Assembly: GCA_000526575.1 (NCBI GenBank)
Contig: JAGI01000002.1
Span: 1,612,001-1,676,000, forward strand
Direction of reading: 5' to 3'
Length of the DNA: 64,000 nucleotides
Origin: Clostridium sp. 12(A)
GTDB lineage: Bacteria > Bacillota > Clostridia > Lachnospirales > Lachnospiraceae
Part shown: in pieces, positions 42,954 to 50,989 of the stretch
Numbering within the stretch: the stretch's first letter is position 1
Layout of the letters: every line of letters starts with the position of its first letter
Program-made: the position numbers and the translations under genes
The notes under the pieces: generated by a model
Database searches by the model: none
Told to the model about the DNA's origin: nothing
The model's input: only the letters and a program-made list of their open reading frames with translations

Positions 42954-45008
42954 CTACTCATGTTTCATGTTACGCAGTGCTTTTTCGTCCTGTTTTGTCA
43001 TCAGCTTACAAATCAGGGAACTCATGACCTCATTAATCCTGTTTTCTTTTTTCGTCAGCTCTGCATTTAGACCAACTTCTTTTAATAAAGCTTCTATGGA
43101 CATAACATCTTTAAGATCTGTGGCTTTAGCCTTATCTATATACATGGAAATGCCCAATTCCTGAAATCGTTTGACCGTAGGAAGCCCTTCTGGCGTCAGA
43201 CCTCTGTACCGGAAATATTCCGGAAGCATTCCTTCCTCTCCCCCCACCTTAATGGTAGTGTCTTTCAGGAATTTTTCTTTCACACCATCTTCCTTTTTAC
43301 GCTCCGGCCAGTGATAATCTTCCAGCTTTAAGCCACATGCCACATTAAAGGCATTTTGAAGCTGATAAATACGCTCTCCGGCAGTATATATATCTTCGTC
43401 GGTTAAATCCGTATTCAGGATTGCGTTAGTAACCTCTGCAAATTCATTAAAATAAGCAACGCCTGCACTTGGAAGTGCTGTGATAGCAAACAGGCACAGC
43501 CCCAGGCAATCAATCGCATACTTATAATTTTCATGCCAGCACACCACACGGCCTTTTTTCTCAACTTTAGAAAAGTTTTTCTCCGCTTTTGTTTTAAAGA
43601 TATGCATTGAAACCACCTCGGAGAAAAATCCGCCAAAGACTGCAGTAAATACATAACCCTTTAAGTGATCTGCCCCTCTGGTGGAGGTGAGATAGCTTAA
43701 AGATTTTGCCAGATGGGAATTAGAATGAAGACCAGAAGAAGATTTTCGGATACAAAATGCATACTCTTCGGCATGTAACACAATGGAAGCCCGGTAAGCA
43801 CCTTCTGCTGCAATGTCTCCGATTCCTTCTCTGCGGCAGATTTTGTGCATTAATTCCTCCACATCATCTGCATTGCCAAATTCATATATCTTTTCTGGAT
43901 CTTTTATGATACCTCTTTGATAACACTCCAGGATGAAGCCAATGGTGGAACCACCCTCAATGGCATCAAATCCAAGATTATCACTTAGATTTTTTAGATG
44001 AAGAATGCTTGCCCAGTCAAAGATCCCATTTAATGGACCGATGCCCGCTACTGCACCATAGTCCAGACGATCTCCTTTTTCTCCCTTATGCCGCCCTTCC
44101 TTAATCTCATATTCTCTGGCGCACCCAACGGGACAGTAAATACAAGCCTTACGTTTTGTCTCATGTTTGTACAGGAAGTTCTCAGCATATAACTCTTTCA
44201 CCTTTTTATCATCAGCCGCCTGAAAATTACGGATGGGCAGTGCTCCCTGCTTGTGATACCGTTTGATTAACATTAAGGTTCCCTGAATGCTTCCGGATTT
44301 TAAGATAACCGATGCCCTGCATTTCTTAATCCACTGATCCCGGATTTCCTTGACCTTTTCCTGGTGATATACCTGGGGTTTTCCAACCTTTTTTTCTACT
44401 ACAATGGCTTTTAAGTTTTTTGCCCCCATGACACATCCCATACCCGTTCTTCCTGCCACATGGCATTTTGACATGATGACACTTGCAAACCGTACCAGAT
44501 TCTCACCCGCCGGCCCGATGCAGGTAACCTCTGAACCTTTTCCATGACGCTCCGTAAGAAGCTCGGTCACTTTCTCCGTATACATTCCCCAAAGCTCGCT
44601 GGCATCTAGTATCTCAATCTCACGGTTGCTTTTTATAAGAACATACACAGGATGATCGGATCTTCCGGAAAATACAAGGTGATCGATTCCTACTGTACGG
44701 AGTCTGACGTTAAATTCTCCGCCCAGATTAGAATCACCATACGCGTCGGTAATGGGACTTTTTGCTGTAATGGTACAACGGTTACTGGCTGGAAGCCCAG
44801 TGCCTACACTTGGCCCGATGCCAAAGATCAATAAGTTCTTTTCTGAAAGAGCATCATGGTCAGCAGCATCTGAGTCATATAAAATCTTCGTATTGATTCC
44901 CGGCCCGCCTATGTAATTCGTTCTAAGTTCTCTGGTGATTTCTTCCAATCTCACATCACCAGTGGTTAAGTTAATGGTAGCAATCTGATTGTCATGAATG
45001 TATTCCAC
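42954..45008 (-). CDS. aor: Aldehyde:ferredoxin oxidoreductase (tungstopterin enzyme)
   Basis: This 684-residue enzyme has the AOR family features: an N-terminal GGPGINTKIL domain, the pterin-domain segment GRTGMGCVMGAKNLKAI, the cluster ligands CIYCPVGC and the late Cys in DCLGLCLF. The enzyme interconverts aldehydes and acids with ferredoxin at a bis-pterin tungsten site. The start is GTG 45008, preceded by AAGGAGG at ideal distance; the frame runs 16 codons further to an ATG at 45056 without a ribosome site. It is the first gene after agrB in the minus-strand run, and the run also encodes tungstate uptake and pterin synthesis. Confidence 0.93.
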   Translation of the reverse strand: MEYIHDNQIATINLTTGDVRLEEITRELRTNYIGGPGINTKILYDSDAADHDALSEKNLLIFGIGPSVGTGLPASNRCTITAKSPITDAYGDSNLGGEFNVRLRTVGIDHLVFSGRSDHPVYVLIKSNREIEILDASELWGMYTEKVTELLTERHGKGSEVTCIGPAGENLVRFASVIMSKCHVAGRTGMGCVMGAKNLKAIVVEKKVGKPQVYHQEKVKEIRDQWIKKCRASVILKSGSIQGTLMLIKRYHKQGALPIRNFQAADDKKVKELYAENFLYKHETKRKACIYCPVGCAREYEIKEGRHKGEKGDRLDYGAVAGIGPLNGIFDWASILHLKNLSDNLGFDAIEGGSTIGFILECYQRGIIKDPEKIYEFGNADDVEELMHKICRREGIGDIAAEGAYRASIVLHAEEYAFCIRKSSSGLHSNSHLAKSLSYLTSTRGADHLKGYVFTAVFGGFFSEVVSMHIFKTKAEKNFSKVEKKGRVVCWHENYKYAIDCLGLCLFAITALPSAGVAYFNEFAEVTNAILNTDLTDEDIYTAGERIYQLQNAFNVACGLKLEDYHWPERKKEDGVKEKFLKDTTIKVGGEEGMLPEYFRYRGLTPEGLPTVKRFQELGISMYIDKAKATDLKDVMSIEALLKEVGLNAELTKKENRINEVMSSLICKLMTKQDEKALRNMKHE

Positions 45009-45122
45009 GATTATCAGCCTCCTTGCTGTATCCGCTTTTTTCGGTGGTGAAGTCACGTCGCGTCATGTGCATCAACGTGGGGTGGTACTTTGCAGCACAT
45101 TGTGGTCTGTAAAAAAAGAGGG

Positions 45123-45710
45123 TCATCGGCTGCGGCTAAAGGTATTTTGTAAAAGTCCCAGTAGTTCTGTTATTACCATAAGAGCAATGGTTAGTAAAAT
45201 AATCCATACACCCTGGTAATAGGCGTATGCATAGCAGACCAGACCAATAAGAACCTGGATAATTAATACAACCCGGGTTCGGAATCCATAAACCCTTTTC
45301 TCCGCTTCATCCAGTGGCTTATTTAAGTTTTCCACAGGGGCCAGAATTGCTGCCATGCCTGCGGATAAAAGTAAGAAGACCACTCCTTCGCCCCTCGCCA
45401 TCATTACGGGAGGGGTGCGAAGGAGTAAAAGAGCGAAAACAATGACTGCATTGGACAAAAAATAACAGCACAGTGGATTCTCTGCATGATATCCTCCTGC
45501 ATGACAGCGAAGTGGAATAAAAAGTGCCAGGAACATAAAGCATTCCAACAGTTGTCCCATAAAAAGTCCTATGAAAGCTGCTGATAACAAATTAACAAGA
45601 TTGAGGAACAGCATCTCAAGACCAAACTGGTAGATAGCCCTCTCCTCTTCCATGAATCTCCCCATTGAGATCAGCTGGTCGGCTATCCTGATACTTAATC
45701 TTCTAAACAT
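45123..45710 (-). CDS. agrB: AgrB-like signal peptide protease/exporter (second system)
   Basis: This 195-residue membrane protein has five or six hydrophobic helices and the AgrB catalytic pair: His in RCHAGGYHAENP and Cys in LCCYFLS. It processes the AgrD peptide encoded 4 nt upstream. It lies 114 nt upstream of the aldehyde oxidoreductase gene with no terminator seen between, so the agrDB promoter can drive the whole run. Confidence 0.93.
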   Translation of the reverse strand: MFRRLSIRIADQLISMGRFMEEERAIYQFGLEMLFLNLVNLLSAAFIGLFMGQLLECFMFLALFIPLRCHAGGYHAENPLCCYFLSNAVIVFALLLLRTPPVMMARGEGVVFLLLSAGMAAILAPVENLNKPLDEAEKRVYGFRTRVVLIIQVLIGLVCYAYAYYQGVWIILLTIALMVITELLGLLQNTFSRSR

Positions 45711-45714
45711 GACA

Positions 45715-45858
45715 TTAGAATTTTCTTAATTTCTTTGCTTCTTTTGGCATCTCAGGCTGATAGTAAATATATCCGCATGCCAAATTGCTTGTGGTGACAG
45801 CTGATTTAAGAGCAAGAGCAGATACAACATTTCCCATTACAACAGATAATTTTTTCAT
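45715..45858 (-). CDS. agrD: AgrD-like cyclic autoinducer precursor, 47 aa (second system)
   Basis: This small gene starts at ATG 45858 with AAAGGAG upstream and ends 4 nt before agrB. The product has a hydrophobic/amphipathic leader (MKKLSVVMGNVVSALALKS), then TTSNLACGYIYY, then QPEMPKEAKKLRKF. The layout matches AgrD: ring Cys28 with CGYIYY as the likely thiolactone ring, and a tail beginning QPxxP. The same QPxxP tail occurs in the other AgrD of the window, but the ring sequences differ. Confidence 0.9.
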   Translation of the reverse strand: MKKLSVVMGNVVSALALKSAVTTSNLACGYIYYQPEMPKEAKKLRKF

Positions 45859-45912
45859 TTTAATACTCTCCTTTGTTTTAAAATATAGAATTATAGTTAC
45901 TTAATTTTGCCT

Positions 45913-45940
45913 AGTATAGCATAATCTTTTTTTCTGCAAA
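45913..45940 (-). promoter_or_regulatory. Promoter of agrDB (second system) and probably the 31-kb run
   Basis: On the minus strand TTTGCA (45935-45940) and TATACT (45913-45918) are 16 nt apart, 54 nt upstream of the agrD ATG. Direct repeats lie 13 nt upstream of the -35 box. Confidence 0.6.
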
Positions 45941-45953
45941 ATATCTTTTCATT

Positions 45954-45984
45954 TTCTCTTATAAAATAAGCAAATTCTCTTATA
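45954..45984. promoter_or_regulatory. Tandem 10-bp direct repeats between agrD and agrA (second system)
   Basis: TTCTCTTATA occurs at 45954-45963 and again, identical, at 45975-45984, a period of exactly 21 bp. This is the geometry of LytTR/AgrA sites, and the place just upstream of the -35 box equals that of the boxes in the first agr system. The sequence differs from those boxes, which would keep the two circuits apart. It lies in the divergent region and could act on both sides. Confidence 0.6.
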
Positions 45985-46074
45985 TCCCCTTTTTCAACAT
46001 TTTTTAATACTTTTTTTGACATACCTATGATAAAATATTTTTTAGTAAAAGAATGGAAGGAGACAGAGACATTT

Positions 46075-46812
46075 ATGATTAAAATTGCTATCTGTGATGA
46101 CGAGCCCATATTTATTGAGCAGATTAAAACCATGATTCATAGCACATTATCAGAGGCGCATATCTCTTACTTCACCGATTCTTTCACATCAGGGGAGAGT
46201 TTGTGTGAAAAACTAAAAGGAGGTACTTTTTATGACTTGGCATTTCTGGATATAAGCATGAATGGCATGAACGGAATTGAAGTCGGAACGAAACTGAGAG
46301 ATTATTTTCAAATTAAAAAAACCATTATTATCTACATATCTTCCTACGATAACCGGGCAAAAGAAGTTTTTTGCTTAGACACCTTTCGCTTTTTATCAAA
46401 GCCCATAGATCCTCTGCTTTTTAAAAGAGATCTTCTGAGTGCTTACAAACGGTTAAATGAAACACAGGACGATTTTTTTTGTTTTAAGGACATTGACAAA
46501 GGACATTGCAATATTCCCATGGAAGATATCATTTATATGGAGATATCCAAAGGTCATAAAATTAGTGTGATTACAAAAAATAACGGATATATTTTCTATG
46601 GAAAGCTGACGGAAGTATCTGAGAGGTTAGAAAAACAAGGATTTTTATTGATTCATCATTCTATCTTAATTAATTACAACCATATTCGGCAAATGTCCTA
46701 TGATAAAGTCCACATGTCCAATCAGGCTGAATTGGCAATCAGCGGTCCAAAGAGAAAGGAAATAAGAGCGAGGTATTTGCAGCTTAGGAAGAATAAGGAA
46801 GATAACAAATGA
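46075..46812 (+). CDS. agrA: AgrA-like LytTR response regulator (second system)
   Basis: This 245-residue protein has a receiver domain (ICDDEP, phosphorylation Asp in LAFLDISMNGMNG, switch Ser in YISSYD, Lys in FLSKP) and a C-terminal LytTR domain (about 140-240; IPMEDIIYMEISKGHKISV, LLIHHSILINYNHI). It is transcribed away from agrD and overlaps agrC by 4 nt. ATG 46075 is used because AAGGAG lies 12 nt before it; the frame is open 16 codons further upstream. It should bind the 21-bp-spaced repeats between itself and agrD. Confidence 0.92.
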   Translation: MIKIAICDDEPIFIEQIKTMIHSTLSEAHISYFTDSFTSGESLCEKLKGGTFYDLAFLDISMNGMNGIEVGTKLRDYFQIKKTIIIYISSYDNRAKEVFCLDTFRFLSKPIDPLLFKRDLLSAYKRLNETQDDFFCFKDIDKGHCNIPMEDIIYMEISKGHKISVITKNNGYIFYGKLTEVSERLEKQGFLLIHHSILINYNHIRQMSYDKVHMSNQAELAISGPKRKEIRARYLQLRKNKEDNK

Positions 46813-48143
46813 ACGTAGTCATTACATATTTAATTATGAATATCATTCGGACTTATGTAATATATGATTTTATTGATACCTTTTTAAAGAAAAGGAGGAC
46901 CCCTGTCTGGGCCATCGGAATTGCTTTTACAGCCTATTACCTTGCCGGGGCTTATTTGTACTTTTATTTATTTAATCCCATGTTAAACATCATATTTAAT
47001 ATGGCTGCATTTTTTCTCATATGCTATTTTTACAAGACATCTGTATTTAAGCGCCTCCTCGCTGCTTCCTTCATCTATATCCTCTCTCTTGCGAGTGAAG
47101 ATTGTACGGCGGCGGCACTCGTTCTTTTTATTGGAGGTTCCTTTAATACCATCATACAACAAGATTTCTTTGTCATCATTGGAATCATCTTATCAAACAT
47201 GATGATGTTCGGTCTGGTAAAATGGAGTAAAATCTTTTTTTACAAACAGGCAACTTATAACGCAGATATAAGACCTCCCCGCTGGCTGGCTATGTTTTTG
47301 ATTCCTGCAGGAAGTATCTATATCTTAAACAGTATGACGTTAGAGATTATTTCCAATCAAGCCGAATCTTCTTTTTTATTAACCAGTGCGTCACTTGTTT
47401 TGTTAGTCGTTAATATTTTGCTGTTTTACTTATATGATAAGCTATTGCTGGAAGAGAATCTAAAGTATGAAAACCTCCTTCTCTCTCAACAGAACAATGC
47501 ATATGAAAAGCAATCGGTTCTGATCCAACGGTTTCAAAAAAGTCTGCGGGAAGACCGCCACAACATAAATAACCATCTGGCAGCCATATCCGGACTGGCA
47601 GAACAAGGGCAGAACAAAGAATTAATCGAATATATAAGAAAGCTTACGGTCAATGTTAAAGCTCAGGAAGCTGGTGTCAACAGTGGACACCCGGTCATAG
47701 ACGCACTGATTAACAATAAGCTTTATCTATCCCAGCATTTTTATGTAAAAACGGAAGTGCATATCCGACTGCCTAAAATTCTTGACATCGACAAGATGGA
47801 TCTCACCATTATCTTAGGAAACCTGTTGGACAATGCGCTGGAAGCTTGTATCAAGCTTCCAAAAGAGCAAAGAGAGATTCTAATCCATGTCTCTGCCATC
47901 CACGGAGTTCTTACCATACAGGTGGTAAACTCCTATGATTACTCCCAGCTAAATATCAAAGACGGAAAACCATACTCAACCAAAAAGGATAAGACCTGGC
48001 ATGGAATTGGGCTGAATTCTGTTAGCCATACCGTCAAAAAATATAACGGAGTTCTTGAATTTAATTACGGAGAACAGCAAAGAGGGGAAAAAAATATATT
48101 TACAGCTAATGTTTTACTATATTTACCTGATGAAGCCTGCTGA
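46809..48143 (+). CDS. agrC: AgrC-like sensor histidine kinase (second system)
   Basis: This 444-residue kinase has six or more N-terminal membrane helices (to about residue 220), the phosphoacceptor motif EDRHNINNHLAAISG, the N box NLLDNALEAC and the motif HGIGLNSVSHT. This is the AgrC (HPK10) layout. It should sense the CGYIYY-ring peptide and phosphorylate the overlapping AgrA. The fdhD gene follows by 27 nt, so quorum sensing and AOR-type cofactor maturation share a transcript here too. Confidence 0.92.
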   Translation: MNVVITYLIMNIIRTYVIYDFIDTFLKKRRTPVWAIGIAFTAYYLAGAYLYFYLFNPMLNIIFNMAAFFLICYFYKTSVFKRLLAASFIYILSLASEDCTAAALVLFIGGSFNTIIQQDFFVIIGIILSNMMMFGLVKWSKIFFYKQATYNADIRPPRWLAMFLIPAGSIYILNSMTLEIISNQAESSFLLTSASLVLLVVNILLFYLYDKLLLEENLKYENLLLSQQNNAYEKQSVLIQRFQKSLREDRHNINNHLAAISGLAEQGQNKELIEYIRKLTVNVKAQEAGVNSGHPVIDALINNKLYLSQHFYVKTEVHIRLPKILDIDKMDLTIILGNLLDNALEACIKLPKEQREILIHVSAIHGVLTIQVVNSYDYSQLNIKDGKPYSTKKDKTWHGIGLNSVSHTVKKYNGVLEFNYGEQQRGEKNIFTANVLLYLPDEAC

Positions 48144-48170
48144 TTATATGATTGATGAATAGGAGAATCC

Positions 48171-48977
48171 ATGCCAGATTTAAACCACGTCAGCAAAAAT
48201 TATAAGATTTTAGTATGCAGCACTGATTCACAGTCCGAAGAGCATCAGGACATCCTAATAGAATACAAGCTATCTATCTTTGTAAACGGCATACGTTATG
48301 TTAACCTTATTTGTACCCATAAGAATTTATATGAATTGGTTCTGGGAAATTTATACACGGAAGGAATCATTGGAGAAATATCGGAGATCGAATCCTTTGA
48401 AATCCTGGAAGATGAGGGAAAAGCGTTTGTTACATTAACGAACAATGATATATTTAAAGATATGATTGAGGCAACCGAAGGAATCCGTACCGTTACCACC
48501 GCCTGCGGGAAACAGCATTCCATCGCTTATTATCTCATGAACGACAGTGACTTGACTCCTCTGGAGCACTCTTATAGGATCCCATTTGAGACGGTTCTGT
48601 CATATATGAATGAGTTTCAAAAAAGCAGTGAAATTTACAAATCAACCCGTGGAATCCATTCCTGCGCATTGTATAATGAAACAGGCTTACTCTATCTGAT
48701 GGAGGATATCGGCAGACATAATGCAGTGGATAAAGTCCTGGGCTACGCCATGGACCACAGAATTGACTTATCAAAGACCGTCCTCATTACCAGCGGCAGA
48801 GTCCCCAGTGATATGATATTAAAAATCATTAAGGCTAAAATCCCTATCCTGGTGGCCCGATCGGTTCCCACAGATGTGGCCATTGAAATGGCGGATAAAT
48901 ACAATATTACCCTGGCGGGCTTTGCGAGAGGAACGAAACTTAATTTATATTCCAACGAACAAAGGCTTCTATATTAA
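48171..48977 (+). CDS. fdhD: FdhD-family sulfur carrier
   Basis: This 268-residue protein matches FdhD: EYKLSIFVNGIRYVN, ELVLGNLYTEGII, TTACGKQ with a single Cys where E. coli FdhD has a CxxC, STRGIHSCALYN, LMEDIGRHNAVDKVLGYA, and LITSGRVPSDMILK. FdhD passes sulfur to the Mo/W-bis-pterin cofactor of formate dehydrogenases and relatives. No formate dehydrogenase gene is in the window, so it may serve the aldehyde oxidoreductase or an enzyme elsewhere. A strong terminator follows. Confidence 0.92.
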   Translation: MPDLNHVSKNYKILVCSTDSQSEEHQDILIEYKLSIFVNGIRYVNLICTHKNLYELVLGNLYTEGIIGEISEIESFEILEDEGKAFVTLTNNDIFKDMIEATEGIRTVTTACGKQHSIAYYLMNDSDLTPLEHSYRIPFETVLSYMNEFQKSSEIYKSTRGIHSCALYNETGLLYLMEDIGRHNAVDKVLGYAMDHRIDLSKTVLITSGRVPSDMILKIIKAKIPILVARSVPTDVAIEMADKYNITLAGFARGTKLNLYSNEQRLLY

Positions 48978-48984
48978 CTCCAAG

Positions 48985-49023
48985 AAAAAAGGATTTGAAA
49001 CGAAGCGTTTCAAATCCTTTTTT
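48985..49023. terminator. Bidirectional intrinsic terminator
   Basis: An 18-bp perfect stem with a 3-nt loop (left arm 48985-49002, right arm 49006-49023; core GGATTTGAAACG) has A- and T-runs at the ends. It stands between the convergent fdhD (plus) and acetate transporter (minus) genes. Confidence 0.93.
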
Positions 49024-49034
49024 CTATCCACAAT

Positions 49035-49634
49035 TTATAAAGGTAAAATTGTCTTTTTAAATTCGTTGTTTAAAACCTGGCCCATGGAATTATAAATAGC
49101 GGAAAGACCGCAGAAAATTCCTACATATCCAGCTAATGTATGTATGGATTCAGAACCAGTAAAGTTTGCCATGGAAAGCAGGAAAAACAAAACAGTAAGT
49201 GAGCCAAAAACCACCTGGCTGGCACGGTTATGTTTCAAAGTTCCAATGAACATAAAGAGAGTGAACACACACCAGAGACCTAAGTAAAATCCCATACTCA
49301 TAGGATCTGCAGCTTCGATTCCTTTAAATGGATTGATCCAGATGATAATCAAAGACCACCAGAAGAAACCGTAGGCTGTAAATGCCGTTGCGCCAAAGGT
49401 GTTATTTTTCTTAAATTCCATAATGCCAGCTATGATCTGAGCGGCACCGCCTAATGCAAATCCCATCGCTACAATAACAATGGATAAAGGTATGATTCCT
49501 GCATTGTGAAGATTAAGCAGGCAGGTAGTCATTCCGAATCCTAAAAGTCCAAGAGGAGCTGGATTCGCTATAGCAGCGGTAGCTGATTGTGCTGCTGGTG
49601 TTGTCTGAATGGATTGTGCTGTTTTGGTTGACAT
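49035..49634 (-). CDS. GPR1/FUN34/YaaH family acetate/succinate transporter
   Basis: This 199-residue membrane protein has six helices and the family signature NPAPLGLLGFGMTT near the N-terminus. Members such as SatP import acetate or succinate. ATG 49634 has an AAAGGA site; the frame is open 20 codons further upstream. It ends at a shared terminator with fdhD and has its own promoter. The role is probably general carbon metabolism rather than the biosynthetic run. Confidence 0.93.
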   Translation of the reverse strand: MSTKTAQSIQTTPAAQSATAAIANPAPLGLLGFGMTTCLLNLHNAGIIPLSIVIVAMGFALGGAAQIIAGIMEFKKNNTFGATAFTAYGFFWWSLIIIWINPFKGIEAADPMSMGFYLGLWCVFTLFMFIGTLKHNRASQVVFGSLTVLFFLLSMANFTGSESIHTLAGYVGIFCGLSAIYNSMGQVLNNEFKKTILPL

Positions 49635-49684
49635 TATTTGAAATATCCTTTCGTTATATAAATATGCGAATACGCACCTGGCAT

Positions 49685-49713
49685 ATAATATCATCCATTA
49701 TGACAAAATTCAA
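49685..49713 (-). promoter_or_regulatory. Promoter of the acetate transporter gene
   Basis: On the minus strand TTGAAT (49708-49713) and TATTAT (49685-49690) are 17 nt apart, 51 nt upstream of the start codon. The rest of the region to 49911 shows no other clear signal. Confidence 0.6.
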
Positions 49714-49911
49714 CATAATTCTTTGTAAGAATCCTGGGAATTCTTTGTACTTATTTTATTTTTCACAAGGATTGGATTGGTTCTTTGATTATAGGTTTGC
49801 TATTATGACCTGTATTTGATATCATGTAGTAATAGGATAATTCCAAGCAGTCAGTTTTAATGGCACTTTGGATCATAAATAATCATTACATGTTAAAAGG
49901 TGGATAAAGGA

Positions 49912-50961
49912 ATGGATAATCAGGAACAAAAACATCAGCGCCGTCCCAGATATAAAGGCACTCACCCGAAGACTTTTAAGGAAAAATATAAAGAACTGCA
50001 GCCAGAGCTATATGCGGATACGATTGCAAAGGTAATTCAAAAGGGCAGCACTCCTGCTGGCATGCATCGTTCCATTTGTGTGAATGAGATACTGGAGTTC
50101 TTACAAATAACTCCAGGACAAATTGGTATGGATGCCACCTTAGGTTATGGTGGTCATACCTTAGAAATGCTTAAATGTTTAGATTCAAAGGGACACTTGT
50201 ATGCCACCGATGAAGATCCTATCGAGTTGCCCAGAACAAAGGAGCGTTTGGAACGATTAGGATATGGCCCGGAAATATTAACTATCAGAAATACTAATTT
50301 CTCCAATATCGATCAGATCGTTTCCGAATCTGGTCCTCTTAACTTTGTGCTGGCCGATTTAGGTGTCTCTTCCATGCAGATTGATAATCCCGATCGGGGG
50401 TTTTCTTTTAAAACAGAGGGGCCTTTGGACTTACGGTTAAATCCTTCCAAAGGCATCTCTGCCGCGGATCGGCTGAAAACCATTTCCCAAGACGAATTAC
50501 AGGGAATGTTGTTGGAGAATGCAGACGAGCCTTATTCTGCAGAGATTTCTCGTGCCATCGTATTTGCAATAAAAAAAGGAAAAGAGATTATTACAACAAG
50601 CCAGCTGCAACAAATCATACAGGATGCCCTTAAATTCATTCCTGAAAAAGATAAGGATCTTGCAATCAAAAAATCATGTCAAAGATGCTTTCAGGCACTT
50701 CGAATTGATGTTAACAAAGAATACGAAGTGTTGTATGAATTTTTGGAAAAGTTACCCTCTGCTTTGGCTGAGGGTGGACGAGTTGCCATTCTCACGTTTC
50801 ATTCCGGGGAAGACCGGCTGGTCAAAAAATCGTTCCAGCGCTTCTATCGTGAAGGTCTTTATAAAGAAATCGCTCCTGAGCCCATTCGCCCATCAGCAGC
50901 CGAATGCAGCTTCAATAGTCGTGCAAAATGTGCGAAATTACGTTGGGCAATCAAAGCATAA
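49912..50961 (+). CDS. rsmH: RsmH-type 16S rRNA cytosine-N4 methyltransferase, stand-alone copy
   Basis: This 349-residue SAM enzyme has the RsmH/MraW features: GMDATLGYGGHTLEML (SAM loop), YATDEDPIELP, LADLGVSSMQIDNPDRGFSF, DLRLNP and FHSGEDRLVKKSF. RsmH methylates C1402 of 16S rRNA. It lacks the usual mraZ-ftsL-pbp neighbours of the division cluster, so it is likely a second copy, and its N-terminal 40 residues (KHQRRPRYKGTHPKTFKEKY) are an extra basic extension. The ATG at 49912 has AAGGTGG 8 nt upstream. An IS200-type element separates it from a terminator at 51801. Confidence 0.9.
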   Translation: MDNQEQKHQRRPRYKGTHPKTFKEKYKELQPELYADTIAKVIQKGSTPAGMHRSICVNEILEFLQITPGQIGMDATLGYGGHTLEMLKCLDSKGHLYATDEDPIELPRTKERLERLGYGPEILTIRNTNFSNIDQIVSESGPLNFVLADLGVSSMQIDNPDRGFSFKTEGPLDLRLNPSKGISAADRLKTISQDELQGMLLENADEPYSAEISRAIVFAIKKGKEIITTSQLQQIIQDALKFIPEKDKDLAIKKSCQRCFQALRIDVNKEYEVLYEFLEKLPSALAEGGRVAILTFHSGEDRLVKKSFQRFYREGLYKEIAPEPIRPSAAECSFNSRAKCAKLRWAIKA

Positions 50962-50989
50962 TGTAAAGCCAATCTATTGTTTTTAATAA

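Noticed and set aside
42954..45056. Longer AOR starting at ATG 45056
   Set aside because: There is no ribosome site before it, while GTG 45008 has a perfect AAGGAGG, and the N-terminal family motif begins just after that GTG.
45009..45122. Gene or terminator in the 114-nt gap between agrB and AOR
   Set aside because: The frame open upstream of the AOR start lacks a ribosome site, and no stem followed by a T-run was found, so the gap is treated as untranslated read-through.
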